Shown: positions 23,790 to 30,540 of the stretch, piece by piece
How the letters are laid out: each line of letters begins with the position of its first letter
Numbering within the stretch: the stretch's first letter is position 1
Assembly: GCA_049889655.1 (NCBI GenBank)
Contig: JBMHCY010000062.1
Span: forward strand, 1-30,540
DNA: 30,540 bases
Source: UBA1172 sp049889655
GTDB lineage: Bacteria > Pseudomonadota > Alphaproteobacteria > Puniceispirillales > UBA1172
Reading direction: 5' to 3'
Translations under genes and position numbers: made by a program
The notes under the pieces: model-generated
The model's database searches: none
The model's input: only the letters and a program-made list of their open reading frames with translations
What the model was told of the DNA's origin: nothing

Positions 23790-24790
23790 GTGTTACCGAG
23801 CAGTGATTGTGCTGTCGGCATGAGATCCCCCGGGGCAGCCGCCGCTTCCCAGACACCGCGGGCGATTGCCCGAGCAAGACAAAGAGAGGCCGCGTGGCCG
23901 ATTTCCATCTGCCGAACAGGATCAGCCGCAGGGCCATCACCGGTCGACAGCGCAAAGACGCAATCGCCGTCAAACGGGGTATGGGACGGCCGCAGGGCCC
24001 GCGCCATGCCATCATGGGCTGCAACCGCCAGCCGCTGGCACCCGGCCTTGTCGAGCCCGGCATCGGTGGCGATAATCGCGATCGTGGTGTTGCCCTGGGC
24101 AGCAGCGAGTTTCGGGATGGCTGGCATGATCCGCGGATCATGAGCAGCCGCCGCACCCAGGCCGCCGAATTCGCCGTCAATTTCATCCAGCCCGGCCCAG
24201 AAACAGCCGGCATGGGGAACCAACGGTGAGCCGAGCGCGTTGACAGCGGCAAGCGCGGCCACCACCGTGCCATCCTCAAGGACGAGCGAGGCGGAACCGA
24301 GCCCGCCTTTCACATCACCGGCCACAGCCCCGGTCCCGGCGCCGTGGCTGCCGAGATCAAAACCTCCGGATGCTGCCGCATTGAGGGCCTTGGCACCAAG
24401 GGCGGGGTAGGGGTTTGTGTCCCAGTCCTTATCACCGCCATTGTTGAGATCAAAAAGGATCGCCGCCGGCACAATCGGTACCCGATGCGGGCCGACGGCA
24501 AAACCGCGGCCGCCCCGGCGCAGGCCATCAACAACCCCGGCCGCCGCATCGAGCCCGAAGGCCGAGCCGCCGGAAAGAACGATCGCATCGACGGCTGAGA
24601 CGAGTTTATCGGGTTCAAGCAGGGCTGTCTCGCGGCTGCCCGGGGCACCGCCGAGGATCGCCGAAGACACGGTGAAGGGCTGATCCGCAGTCACCACGGT
24701 GACCCCTGATTTGAGCGTGCTGTCGGCGGCATTGCCAACGTGCAGCCCCTTGATATCAGTGATGAGATTATGTTTCCCCGGGTGCATCAT
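23786..24790 (-). CDS. P1 family (DmpA/NylC-like) self-processing aminopeptidase
   Basis: The 334-aa protein belongs to peptidase family S58 (DmpA-like; includes NylC and beta-aminopeptidases). Family blocks are NLITDIKGLHVGNA, IVLSGGSAFGLDAAAGV, VPIVPAAILFDL, GAGTGAVAGDVKGGLGSAS and GNTTIAIIATDAGLD. These enzymes cleave themselves into alpha and beta chains, exposing an N-terminal nucleophile. The GNTT block suggests cleavage at Asn234/Thr235, comparable to Asn266/Thr267 in NylC, though this is by eye. There is no signal peptide. The ATG overlaps the upstream ABC ATPase stop (ATGA), so it is translated with the peptide importer and probably trims imported short peptides, beta-peptides or amino-acid amides. 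The stop overlaps that of the convergent autotransporter gene at CTAG. Confidence 0.92.
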   Translation of the reverse strand: MMHPGKHNLITDIKGLHVGNAADSTLKSGVTVVTADQPFTVSSAILGGAPGSRETALLEPDKLVSAVDAIVLSGGSAFGLDAAAGVVDGLRRGGRGFAVGPHRVPIVPAAILFDLNNGGDKDWDTNPYPALGAKALNAAASGGFDLGSHGAGTGAVAGDVKGGLGSASLVLEDGTVVAALAAVNALGSPLVPHAGCFWAGLDEIDGEFGGLGAAAAHDPRIMPAIPKLAAAQGNTTIAIIATDAGLDKAGCQRLAVAAHDGMARALRPSHTPFDGDCVFALSTGDGPAADPVRQMEIGHAASLCLARAIARGVWEAAAAPGDLMPTAQSLLGNT

Positions 24791-26364
24791 GATCGTGGTC
24801 TTCTTCCGTCAAACCGTTTCTGCCATTCCTGCTGCCAATCGAGTGCCGCGTCGACCAGTGTTGTCGTCACCGGATGCTGCGGTCGGGCAAAGACATCCTC
24901 AACCGGGCCGTCTTCAATGATCCGGCCCTGATCCATCACCATAACACGGGGGCAGACCGTGCGCACGACCGATAAATCGTGGCTGATAAACAGGCAGGCA
25001 ATACCGTGTTCCCGGGCCCGGGTTGCCATCAGCTGCAGGACCTTCTTGCGAAGGCTGGCATCGAGGGCGGAGACAGGTTCATCAAGGATGATCAGCCCGG
25101 GTTGCGTGACCATAGCCCGGGCAAAGGCAATCCGCTGTCGCTGGCCGCCTGAAAACTGGTTGATCAGCCGGTCGCCCCAATGCGGGTCAATCCCGACGGC
25201 TTCAAGCACCTCGGCAATCGCCTGGTCGCGGGCATCCGGAACCGGCGGGGTGTCGAGCCCGTCAAACGGCTCACCCACCAGCCGTGCCAGCCGGTGGCGC
25301 GGATTGAACGAGGCATAAGGGTCCTGAAAAACAGCCCCGGGGCTTGATGGCAGGGCCGAGGTAACACTGCCCTCGGTGGGCTCAAGAAGCCCCAGCACGA
25401 TCCGGCTCAGGGTCGTTTTACCGGAACCGGACGCCCCGACAAGGCCGATGATCTCGCCTTCGCGAATTTCCATTGAAACATTCGTGACAGCGGGCGGGGT
25501 TGAGTCATCATCACCGAAAACCCGCCGCCGTTCATGCCGATAGCTGACATTGTGCAGCGTGATCAGGGGTTTGCCGGGCCGGGTTTCGGTGGCGGGTGCC
25601 CCGGGGCGTGAGGCCTTGGCGAGGGCAACCGCTTTCGGATGCTGCAGTGTGCCGTCAAGGATGCCGATGCTGCCGCTTTCGATAACCTGACCCTTGTCCA
25701 TGATGATGAGCGTATCAGCCATCCGGGCCATGACCCCGAGATCATGGGTGATCAGCAGCAGGCCGAGATTGTCTTGCCGCACCAACTCCTGCAGCAGATC
25801 GAGAATCTCAGCCTGGGTGGTGGCGTCAAGGGCGGTTGTCGGTTCATCAGCGATCAGCAGCTGCGGTTTCAGGGCAATAGCCATGGCGATAACAACCCGT
25901 TGCCGCTGGCCGCCGGAAAGTTCGTCAGGCAGGCGTGACGGGGGAATTTCCTCTGGCGGCAGCCCGACCCGACGAAGGATCGCCTCAGCCTCTCGGCGGG
26001 CATCGTGGCGGTTAAACCGGCGATGCTGGCAGAACACTTCCGCCACCTGATCACCGATCGGCATCAGCGGGTTAAGGGCGGTCAGGGGTTCCTGAAAAAC
26101 CATGCCGATAGCTGCCCCGCGCAAGGCGGCATAGGCCTTTTCATCAAGCCTGTCGAGACGCTGCCCTGCAAGGCTGATCTGGCCTTCCCGGACAGCCTTT
26201 TCCGGCAGCAGTCCCATGATGGCGAGGGCGGCCATGGATTTGCCGGCGCCGCTCTCACCGCAGATACCCAGCACTTCCCCCGCCGCCAGCCGCAGATCGA
26301 GGCTGTCAATGATGGTCTCACCGCCAAGCCGGACATGAAGCCCTGTTGTTTCGAGGATGGCCAT
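24787..26364 (-). CDS. Dipeptide/oligopeptide ABC transporter, fused dual ATPase
   Basis: The 525-aa protein carries two complete ABC domains. Domain 1 has Walker A GESGAGKS (Lys42), Q-loop VFQEPLTALNP, signature LSGGQRQR, Walker B LLIADEP and H-loop ITHD. Domain 2 (from about residue 270) has Walker A GASGSGKTT, Q-loop VFQDPYASFNPR, signature FSGGQRQR, Walker B LIILDEP and H-loop ISHD. This is the YejF/GsiA-like layout. Unlike the ATPase at the left end of the window, it lacks the cysteine-rich C-terminal motif. It starts within the permease stop (TGATG, 1-nt overlap) and ends overlapping the P1 peptidase start, so the five genes from 29657 to 23786 form one tightly coupled operon. It powers the importer made with the two permeases and the binding protein. 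Confidence 0.96.
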   Translation of the reverse strand: MAILETTGLHVRLGGETIIDSLDLRLAAGEVLGICGESGAGKSMAALAIMGLLPEKAVREGQISLAGQRLDRLDEKAYAALRGAAIGMVFQEPLTALNPLMPIGDQVAEVFCQHRRFNRHDARREAEAILRRVGLPPEEIPPSRLPDELSGGQRQRVVIAMAIALKPQLLIADEPTTALDATTQAEILDLLQELVRQDNLGLLLITHDLGVMARMADTLIIMDKGQVIESGSIGILDGTLQHPKAVALAKASRPGAPATETRPGKPLITLHNVSYRHERRRVFGDDDSTPPAVTNVSMEIREGEIIGLVGASGSGKTTLSRIVLGLLEPTEGSVTSALPSSPGAVFQDPYASFNPRHRLARLVGEPFDGLDTPPVPDARDQAIAEVLEAVGIDPHWGDRLINQFSGGQRQRIAFARAMVTQPGLIILDEPVSALDASLRKKVLQLMATRAREHGIACLFISHDLSVVRTVCPRVMVMDQGRIIEDGPVEDVFARPQHPVTTTLVDAALDWQQEWQKRFDGRRPRS

Positions 26365-27176
26365 CAGCGGCGTCCTTTGCTGATCAGGGTTTCCTTCCAG
26401 CCTTCGGCGAGAAGGTTGAAAGACAGGACAGCCAGCAGAATGGCCCCGCCGGGGGCATAGACGATCTGCGGGGCGAGGGCAACAAGCGTCTGCCCATCGG
26501 CAAGCATCTTGCCCCAGCTCGGTTGCGGTGGCTGGACCCCGAGCCCGATATAGGCCAACCCGGCCTCGGCCAGGATCGCCAGTGAAAACTGGATCGCCCC
26601 CTGAACCAGCAGCAGCGGGATGATGTTCGGCAGAATATGCTCAGCGGAAATGCGCCCCGGCCCCTTGCCTGCCAGCCGGGCGGCGAGAATGAAATCACGC
26701 TGCCAGACAGGCAGGGCTGCAGCGCGGCTGATGCGGGCAAAGACGGGGATATTGAAAATGCCGATGGCGATCATCGCGTTCATCGCCCCAGGCCCGAAGC
26801 GGGCGGTGATCAGGATCGCTGTCAGCAAAGCGGGGAAGGCAAAGACAAGATCATTCCCCCGGAGAATGAGATCATCGGCCAGCTGGCCTTTTCTGGCTGC
26901 GGCCATCAACCCGAGAGGAACCCCGATCACGACCCCGATGAGCACCGCCATGGCGGCAACACCGAGGGTCACGCTGGCCCCGGCCATGATCATCGAAAAC
27001 AGATCACGGCCGAGATGGTCTGTGCCTAGCCAGTGATCCGCCGATGGGGGCAGCAGCCGCAGGCTGATCATGACCTTGCCCGGGTCATGCGGTGTCCAAA
27101 CCAGCCCGATCACAGCCAGGGCGATCAGAATGCCGATGGCTGTGAGCCCCAGCTTTTCAAGCAGCCGCGGGCTCAC
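26364..27176 (-). CDS. Dipeptide/oligopeptide ABC transporter permease, DppC type
   Basis: The 270-aa inner-membrane protein has about six hydrophobic segments, an N-terminal anchor (LTAIGILIALAVIGLVW) and the DppC-family block GTDHLGRDLFSMIMAGASVTL. The cytoplasmic EAA-type coupling loop reads AARLAGKGPGRISAEHILPN at about residues 170-189 and would dock onto the ATPase. It overlaps DppB by 4 nt upstream and the ATPase start by 1 nt downstream. The N-terminus MSPRLLEKLG is slightly shorter than in classical DppC, but the transmembrane core is complete. Confidence 0.95.
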   Translation of the reverse strand: MSPRLLEKLGLTAIGILIALAVIGLVWTPHDPGKVMISLRLLPPSADHWLGTDHLGRDLFSMIMAGASVTLGVAAMAVLIGVVIGVPLGLMAAARKGQLADDLILRGNDLVFAFPALLTAILITARFGPGAMNAMIAIGIFNIPVFARISRAAALPVWQRDFILAARLAGKGPGRISAEHILPNIIPLLLVQGAIQFSLAILAEAGLAYIGLGVQPPQPSWGKMLADGQTLVALAPQIVYAPGGAILLAVLSFNLLAEGWKETLISKGRR

Positions 27177-28138
27177 CGCCGCCTCCTGATCCGCGGGTCG
27201 GCCCAGGCATAGGCAAGATCGACCAGCAGGGTGACGGTGATAACAGCAAAAACAAGCAGGAAGACAACGCTTTCGACCATGATCAGGTCACGCTGGGCGA
27301 TCGCCTGAAAGATCAGCCGCCCCAGCCCGGGCAGGGCAAAGACATTTTCGATGATGATCGCACCCGCGATCAGGAACGAGAATTGCATCCCGAGGATGGT
27401 CAGGACGGGCAGCAGCGCGTTTCGGAAACCGTGCCGCAGCAGGGCCTCCAGCCGGGAAAGCCCCTTCGCCCGGGCTGTCCGCATGAAATCCTGATCAAGG
27501 GTGGCTGCCAGTTCTTCGCGGAGAATGCGGATCAGGATGACGATCTGGGGAATGGCCAGCGCGATGGCCGGCAGCAGCAATGACAGCAGGCCTTGCCCCA
27601 GCCCGTCCTGCCAGCCGCTGAACCCGCCTGCAGCAACCCAGCCCAGTGACAGGGCAAAGACATGAACCAGCATGATCGCCAACCAGAAATTGGGGATGGC
27701 GATACCGACCTGGCTGACCAGGCTGATGGCCCTGTCGGTCACCCTGCCCCGGTGATGGGCGGCGAGGACAGCGAGAACGGGGGCGATCAAGATAACCAGC
27801 CCGAGCGCCATCAGGGCCAGCGGCAATGAGACCGCCAGCCGTTCCAGTACAGTTTCAAGAACCGGCGTCCGGTAGGTGTAGGAAAGGCCGAAATCGCCTT
27901 TCATCATGCCGCTGATCCAGTGCCAGTAGCGTTCCGGCCAGGGGTGATCAAGCCCGAGTTCCTGGCGCAGGGCGGCAAGGCTTGCTTCGGTTGCCCCAAT
28001 GCCCAGCATGAACTGGGCCGGATCGCCGGGAATGACTTCCAGTACGGCAAAGATGACCAGTGACGAGACCAGCAGGCTGAAAAGGAACAGACCCAGTTTT
28101 CCCAGAATGTAGCGCAGCATGACCCTCAAAACCCGCAT
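27173..28138 (-). CDS. Dipeptide/oligopeptide ABC transporter permease, DppB type
   Basis: The protein (321 aa from ATG 28138, 315 aa from ATG 28120) is a DppB-family inner-membrane permease. Hallmarks are the start MLRYILGKLGLFLFSLLVSS, the periplasmic block IPGDPAQFMLG with LGLDHPWPERY, MKGDFGLSYTYRTPV, and the EAA-type coupling loop MRTARAKGLSRLEALLRHGF. The second Met resembles the usual family N-terminus, but its GAGGG lies only about 2 nt away, so the real start is uncertain. It follows the binding-protein gene by about 31 bp and overlaps DppC by 4 nt. Confidence 0.95.
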   Translation of the reverse strand: MRVLRVMLRYILGKLGLFLFSLLVSSLVIFAVLEVIPGDPAQFMLGIGATEASLAALRQELGLDHPWPERYWHWISGMMKGDFGLSYTYRTPVLETVLERLAVSLPLALMALGLVILIAPVLAVLAAHHRGRVTDRAISLVSQVGIAIPNFWLAIMLVHVFALSLGWVAAGGFSGWQDGLGQGLLSLLLPAIALAIPQIVILIRILREELAATLDQDFMRTARAKGLSRLEALLRHGFRNALLPVLTILGMQFSFLIAGAIIIENVFALPGLGRLIFQAIAQRDLIMVESVVFLLVFAVITVTLLVDLAYAWADPRIRRRR

Positions 28139-28169
28139 CGTTGCGGTGCGAGGTCTCAGGATAGATCGG

Positions 28170-29657
28170 CTAGGGCTTCCAGTAAACCGCTGTCAGGTCG
28201 GTAGCCTGTGTCGGGGCGTTTTCCCAGAGACCTTCGATCCTGGCGTTGACCACCCCAGTCTGCGGCAATTGGAACAAAAAGCCGTTGACGTGATCGGCAG
28301 CGATCATGCGCTGGGCCTGCTGGCTGAGACGGCGGCGTTCGGCCGGGTCAGTGGCGGCGTTGAGGGCAGTCATCAAGGCCGCGAAATCCGGGTTGTCATA
28401 CTGGAAATAGTAATCCGGACGCGCATAGATGCCGATATCGAAGGGTTCCGTGTGGCTGACGATGGTCAGCCCGTAATCCTTGCCGCGGAAAACCTCTTCG
28501 AGCCATTGCGCCCATTCCAGCGTCGTGATCGTTGCGGTGATGCCGACAGCACGCAACTGCGACTGGATAATCTCACCACCCCGGCGGGCATAGCTGGGGG
28601 GCGGCAGTTTCAGTGTTGTTTCGAACCCGTCGGCATAGCCTGCCTCGGCCAGCAGCGCGCGGGCTTTTTCCGGGTCATGGGCCGTGGCGGCAGTCAGATC
28701 GACATAATCCGGGTGATGCGGGGCAAAATGCGTGCCGATCGGTGTGCCATAGCCGAACATCGCCCCGTCGATGATTGCCTGACGATCAATGGCATGGGCG
28801 ATGGCCTGCCGAACCTTGAGGTCGGCCAGTGGCCCGGCAGCGTTGTTGATGGCGAGGATCGTTTCGCCTTCGGTGCTGCCATTGACCACCCGGAAGCGGT
28901 CATCGGCCTCAAACTGGATCAGGGTTTCGGGGGCCGGATAACTCGGGAAGGCATCGACATCGCCAGCCATCACGGCAGCAAAGGCGGCGGTCGGGTCGGC
29001 GATGAAACGGAAGGTTGCGGTTTCAAGCGCGACAGGCTCACCCCAGTAGTTGTCATTGCGGCGGAGGATGATCCGATCACCCTTCAGCCAGCGTTCAAAG
29101 CGGAACGGCCCCGTGCCGACAGGGTTGGTGCGGATATCAGTGAGGCTTTCCGGGGCAACGATCACCGCATCACCCCAGGCGAGGTTGAACAGCAACTGCC
29201 CGTTCGGCTTACTGAGGGTGATCCTGATCTCATGCGGGGCGCGTATCTCAACCGTGTCAATCGCGGCAAAAAGGGCCTTTTGGGCGTTGGTGGAATCCTC
29301 ATCGCGGGCACGGTCGAGGCTGAATTTCACATCCTCGGCATCCAGCATCGTGCCGTCATGGAACTGCACCCCCTGATGCAGGGTGAAATCATAGACAAGC
29401 CCGTCACTGCTGATAACCCAGTCCTTTGCCAGCCCGGGCATGATCGAGCCGTCTTCGGCAAACCGGGTCAGCCCCTCGAAGACATTGGCATAGAGCACCT
29501 GATCAATGGCCCCGGCGGCGGCACTGGTGGGGTCAAGATGCGGCGGTTCAAGCTGCATGCCGATAATGATATCAGATCGTGTTTCGGCATGGCTGGAATG
29601 GATCAGGAAAAGGGCAAAAAACCCTGCCATGAGAGCCTTGAGCAAGGCTGGTTTCAT
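28170..29657 (-). CDS. ABC transporter periplasmic substrate-binding protein (SBP_bac_5, dipeptide type)
   Basis: The 495-aa protein has a Sec signal peptide (MKPALLKALMAGFFALFLIHSSHAE, cleavage probably after SHA near residue 24) and no lipobox Cys. The mature protein has the family-5 layout: MQLEPPHLDPTSAAAGAIDQ, VYANVFEGLTRF-like block (LYANVFEGLTRF), WVISSDGLVYDFTLHQGVQFHDG and DAEDVKFSLDRARD near the N-terminus. It delivers its ligand to the DppBC-type permeases encoded downstream. The start at 29657 is supported by GGAGG with a 5-nt spacer. It is the first gene of the operon that ends in the P1 peptidase. Family-5 proteins bind di/oligopeptides but also glutathione, opines, nickel and betaine-like compounds, so the ligand is open; the P1 peptidase favours a peptide or amide. 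Confidence 0.95.
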   Translation of the reverse strand: MKPALLKALMAGFFALFLIHSSHAETRSDIIIGMQLEPPHLDPTSAAAGAIDQVLYANVFEGLTRFAEDGSIMPGLAKDWVISSDGLVYDFTLHQGVQFHDGTMLDAEDVKFSLDRARDEDSTNAQKALFAAIDTVEIRAPHEIRITLSKPNGQLLFNLAWGDAVIVAPESLTDIRTNPVGTGPFRFERWLKGDRIILRRNDNYWGEPVALETATFRFIADPTAAFAAVMAGDVDAFPSYPAPETLIQFEADDRFRVVNGSTEGETILAINNAAGPLADLKVRQAIAHAIDRQAIIDGAMFGYGTPIGTHFAPHHPDYVDLTAATAHDPEKARALLAEAGYADGFETTLKLPPPSYARRGGEIIQSQLRAVGITATITTLEWAQWLEEVFRGKDYGLTIVSHTEPFDIGIYARPDYYFQYDNPDFAALMTALNAATDPAERRRLSQQAQRMIAADHVNGFLFQLPQTGVVNARIEGLWENAPTQATDLTAVYWKP

Positions 29658-29753
29658 CTTGTCCTCCGGGGTGAAGGGCGCCGTCCGGCTGCTGTTAATC
29701 CATGGCTGCGTTGCTTAGCACAGCATCAGGGCCTTGGGAAGCCGCATCGGCAG

Positions 29754-30167
29754 TCAGGCATCCTTTTTCGGGGGGTCGGTCTCAACCGCGCCCTCAGCCT
29801 CAAGCCAGGAGCCAAAGCCGTCGGTGATATGCATGACCGGCCCGAATCCCATCTCCTGCACAAGTGCGGTGGTGAGCGCCGAACGCCACCCTGCCGCACA
29901 ATAGAAAACATAGGTCTTGTCCTGATCAAAAACGGGGTTGAAATAGGGGCTTTCCGGATCGATCCAGAATTCCGTCATCCCCCGAGGGCAGTGGAAACTG
30001 CCCGGGATCCAGCCGGTTTTGCGGCGCTCACGGATATCGCGGATATCGATGAACTGATACCGCTCATCACCGACAAGGCCAAGGGCATCAACAGCGTCGA
30101 TCTCGCGGATTTGGCCGCGGGCTTCCGCCACCATGGCAGCAGCAGTGGTCTTCAGTTTCTGCGGCAT
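29754..30167 (-). CDS. Rhodanese-like domain protein
   Basis: This 137-aa single-domain rhodanese has the active-site loop CAAGWRSA, whose Cys would carry the persulfide, after YVFY. Other family blocks are FIDIRDIRERRKTGWIPGSFHCPRG at the N-terminal half and ITDGFGSWLEAEG near the end. It has no signal peptide. AGAGAGG with a 6-nt spacer precedes the ATG at 30167. Predicted activity is sulfur transfer from thiosulfate or a persulfide to a thiophilic acceptor. It lies 96 bp upstream of the binding-protein gene on the same strand, so cotranscription is possible but not shown. A functional tie to the TsuA-type transporter elsewhere in the window is only thematic. Confidence 0.93.
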   Translation of the reverse strand: MPQKLKTTAAAMVAEARGQIREIDAVDALGLVGDERYQFIDIRDIRERRKTGWIPGSFHCPRGMTEFWIDPESPYFNPVFDQDKTYVFYCAAGWRSALTTALVQEMGFGPVMHITDGFGSWLEAEGAVETDPPKKDA

Positions 30168-30301
30168 ACGGGACCTCTCTTTCTAATCGCTTCCAAGGCT
30201 AACCCGCCGGTCATGATCACCGCAAACAGAAAAACATTCTAATTTTACGAAAATTAATTTGAGATGTTTTGTTTTTCAAAAAATATGGCTAGACTGCAGG
30301 G
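30168..30301. promoter_or_regulatory. Divergent AT-rich intergenic region with inverted repeat
   Basis: The gap between the rhodanese gene (minus) and the iron-sulfur protein gene (plus) is AT-rich at 30236-30288. AATTTT (30241-30246) and AAAATT (30250-30255) form a perfect inverted repeat around ACG. A weak plus-strand promoter may be TTGAGA (30259-30264) with TATGGC (30284-30289) at a long 19-bp spacing. It probably drives one or both genes. Confidence 0.35.
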
Positions 30302-30540
30302 ATGAACGATCAATCACCATCCATGCTTACGGTGCGAGTCTGGCGCGGGGCGCGCGAAGGCCATTTCGATGAATTCAGCGTGCCTGCCCGCGAAAACCAG
30401 ACTGTTCTTGATGTGGTGTCGGAAATCCAGCGGCATCAGGACCCGAGCCTTTCCTATCGTTTTGCCTGCCGGGTCGGTGTCTGCGGGTCCTGTGCCATGA
30501 TGGTCAACGGCCGGGCGCGCTGGACCTGCCGGACCCATGT
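30302..30540 (+). CDS. Fumarate reductase/succinate dehydrogenase iron-sulfur subunit-like protein (3' end missing)
   Basis: The first 79 residues are present. After MNDQSPSMLTVRVWRGAREG comes a ferredoxin-like [2Fe-2S] domain with the cysteine pattern CRVGVCGSC, then NGRARWTCRTH, which is the N-terminal domain of SdhB/FrdB proteins. VLDVVSEIQRHQDPSLSYRF is also the SdhB layout. The remaining part, with the [3Fe-4S] and [4Fe-4S] clusters, would lie beyond the right edge. It would pass electrons between a flavoprotein and a membrane quinone site or another acceptor. A true respiratory succinate dehydrogenase usually sits with sdhCDA; here the neighbour is a rhodanese, so a specialised dehydrogenase is possible. 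The frame is too short to decide. Confidence 0.85.
   Translation, partial: MNDQSPSMLTVRVWRGAREGHFDEFSVPARENQTVLDVVSEIQRHQDPSLSYRFACRVGVCGSCAMMVNGRARWTCRTH

Noticed and set aside
29738..29750. Small hairpin GCCG-CAT-CGGC between the binding-protein and rhodanese genes
   Set aside because: The stem is only four base pairs and no T-run follows on either strand, so it is not convincing as a terminator.
28119..30242. 707-codon open frame on the plus strand
   Set aside because: It lies antisense to the binding protein and rhodanese genes, which have clear family motifs and ribosome sites. It shows no domain and reflects the codon bias of GC-rich DNA.
1..30540. Search for insertion sequences, CRISPR arrays, tRNA or rRNA genes and phage genes
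   Set aside because: No transposase-like protein, regularly spaced repeats, tRNA-like cloverleaf or conserved rRNA sequence was seen by eye.

Overview
The window is dense, GC-rich bacterial DNA with short gaps, many 1-11 bp gene overlaps and mostly Shine-Dalgarno starts. The gene set (choline-sulfatase, Rieske and dimethylglycine-dehydrogenase-type demethylases, HpbD-like epimerases, dipeptide-type ABC transporters, TsuA/YeeE transporter) suggests an alphaproteobacterium, probably marine or otherwise exposed to osmolytes. This taxonomic call is an inference; no rRNA or other marker is present. I saw no tRNA, rRNA, insertion sequence, phage gene or CRISPR array.

Layout. (1) 1-6552, plus strand: the 3' part of a fused dipeptide/oligopeptide ABC ATPase, a choline-sulfatase, an M19-dipeptidase-like protein that lacks several metal ligands, a 563-aa protein of unknown function and a DUF3726-like protein. 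(2) 6565-7664, minus: a TsuA/YeeE sulfur-compound transporter, possibly with a short leader ORF. (3) 7665-7887: a divergent AT-rich regulatory region. (4) 7888-10477, plus: a three-gene cassette of an Asp/Glu-racemase/arylmalonate-decarboxylase-like enzyme, a sulfotransferase-like protein and a membrane di-iron hydroxylase of the sterol-desaturase family. (5) 10474-11444, minus: beta-carbonic anhydrase and a small zinc-ribbon protein. (6) 11497-20961: a divergent catabolic locus. RpiR regulator, Rieske oxygenase and amidase run leftward; a DMGDH-type demethylase, two tandem enolase-superfamily epimerases and a class III aminotransferase run rightward. The two arms share a 66-bp intergenic region with repeated TTGTAC boxes. 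(7) 21039-23789, plus: a subtilisin-type autotransporter. (8) 23786-29657, minus: a complete dipeptide-type ABC importer ending in a self-processing P1-family aminopeptidase. (9) 29754-30540: a rhodanese (minus) and the start of a FrdB/SdhB-like iron-sulfur protein (plus, cut by the window edge).

How the genes may work together. The main theme is uptake and breakdown of N-methylated (betaine-type) compounds. Choline-sulfatase would release choline from choline-O-sulfate. The Rieske enzyme and the DMGDH-type flavoprotein would remove N-methyl groups in turn, the epimerases would correct the alpha-carbon stereochemistry, and the aminotransferase would take the freed amine. The RpiR protein is the obvious local regulator. 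A second theme is sulfate and sulfur chemistry (sulfatase, sulfotransferase, TsuA, rhodanese). A third is peptide scavenging (secreted protease, peptide importer, P1 peptidase). The substrates are not determined by the sequence. The best candidates for undescribed biology are the divergent betaine-type locus (11497-20961) and the hydroxylase/sulfotransferase cassette (7888-10477).
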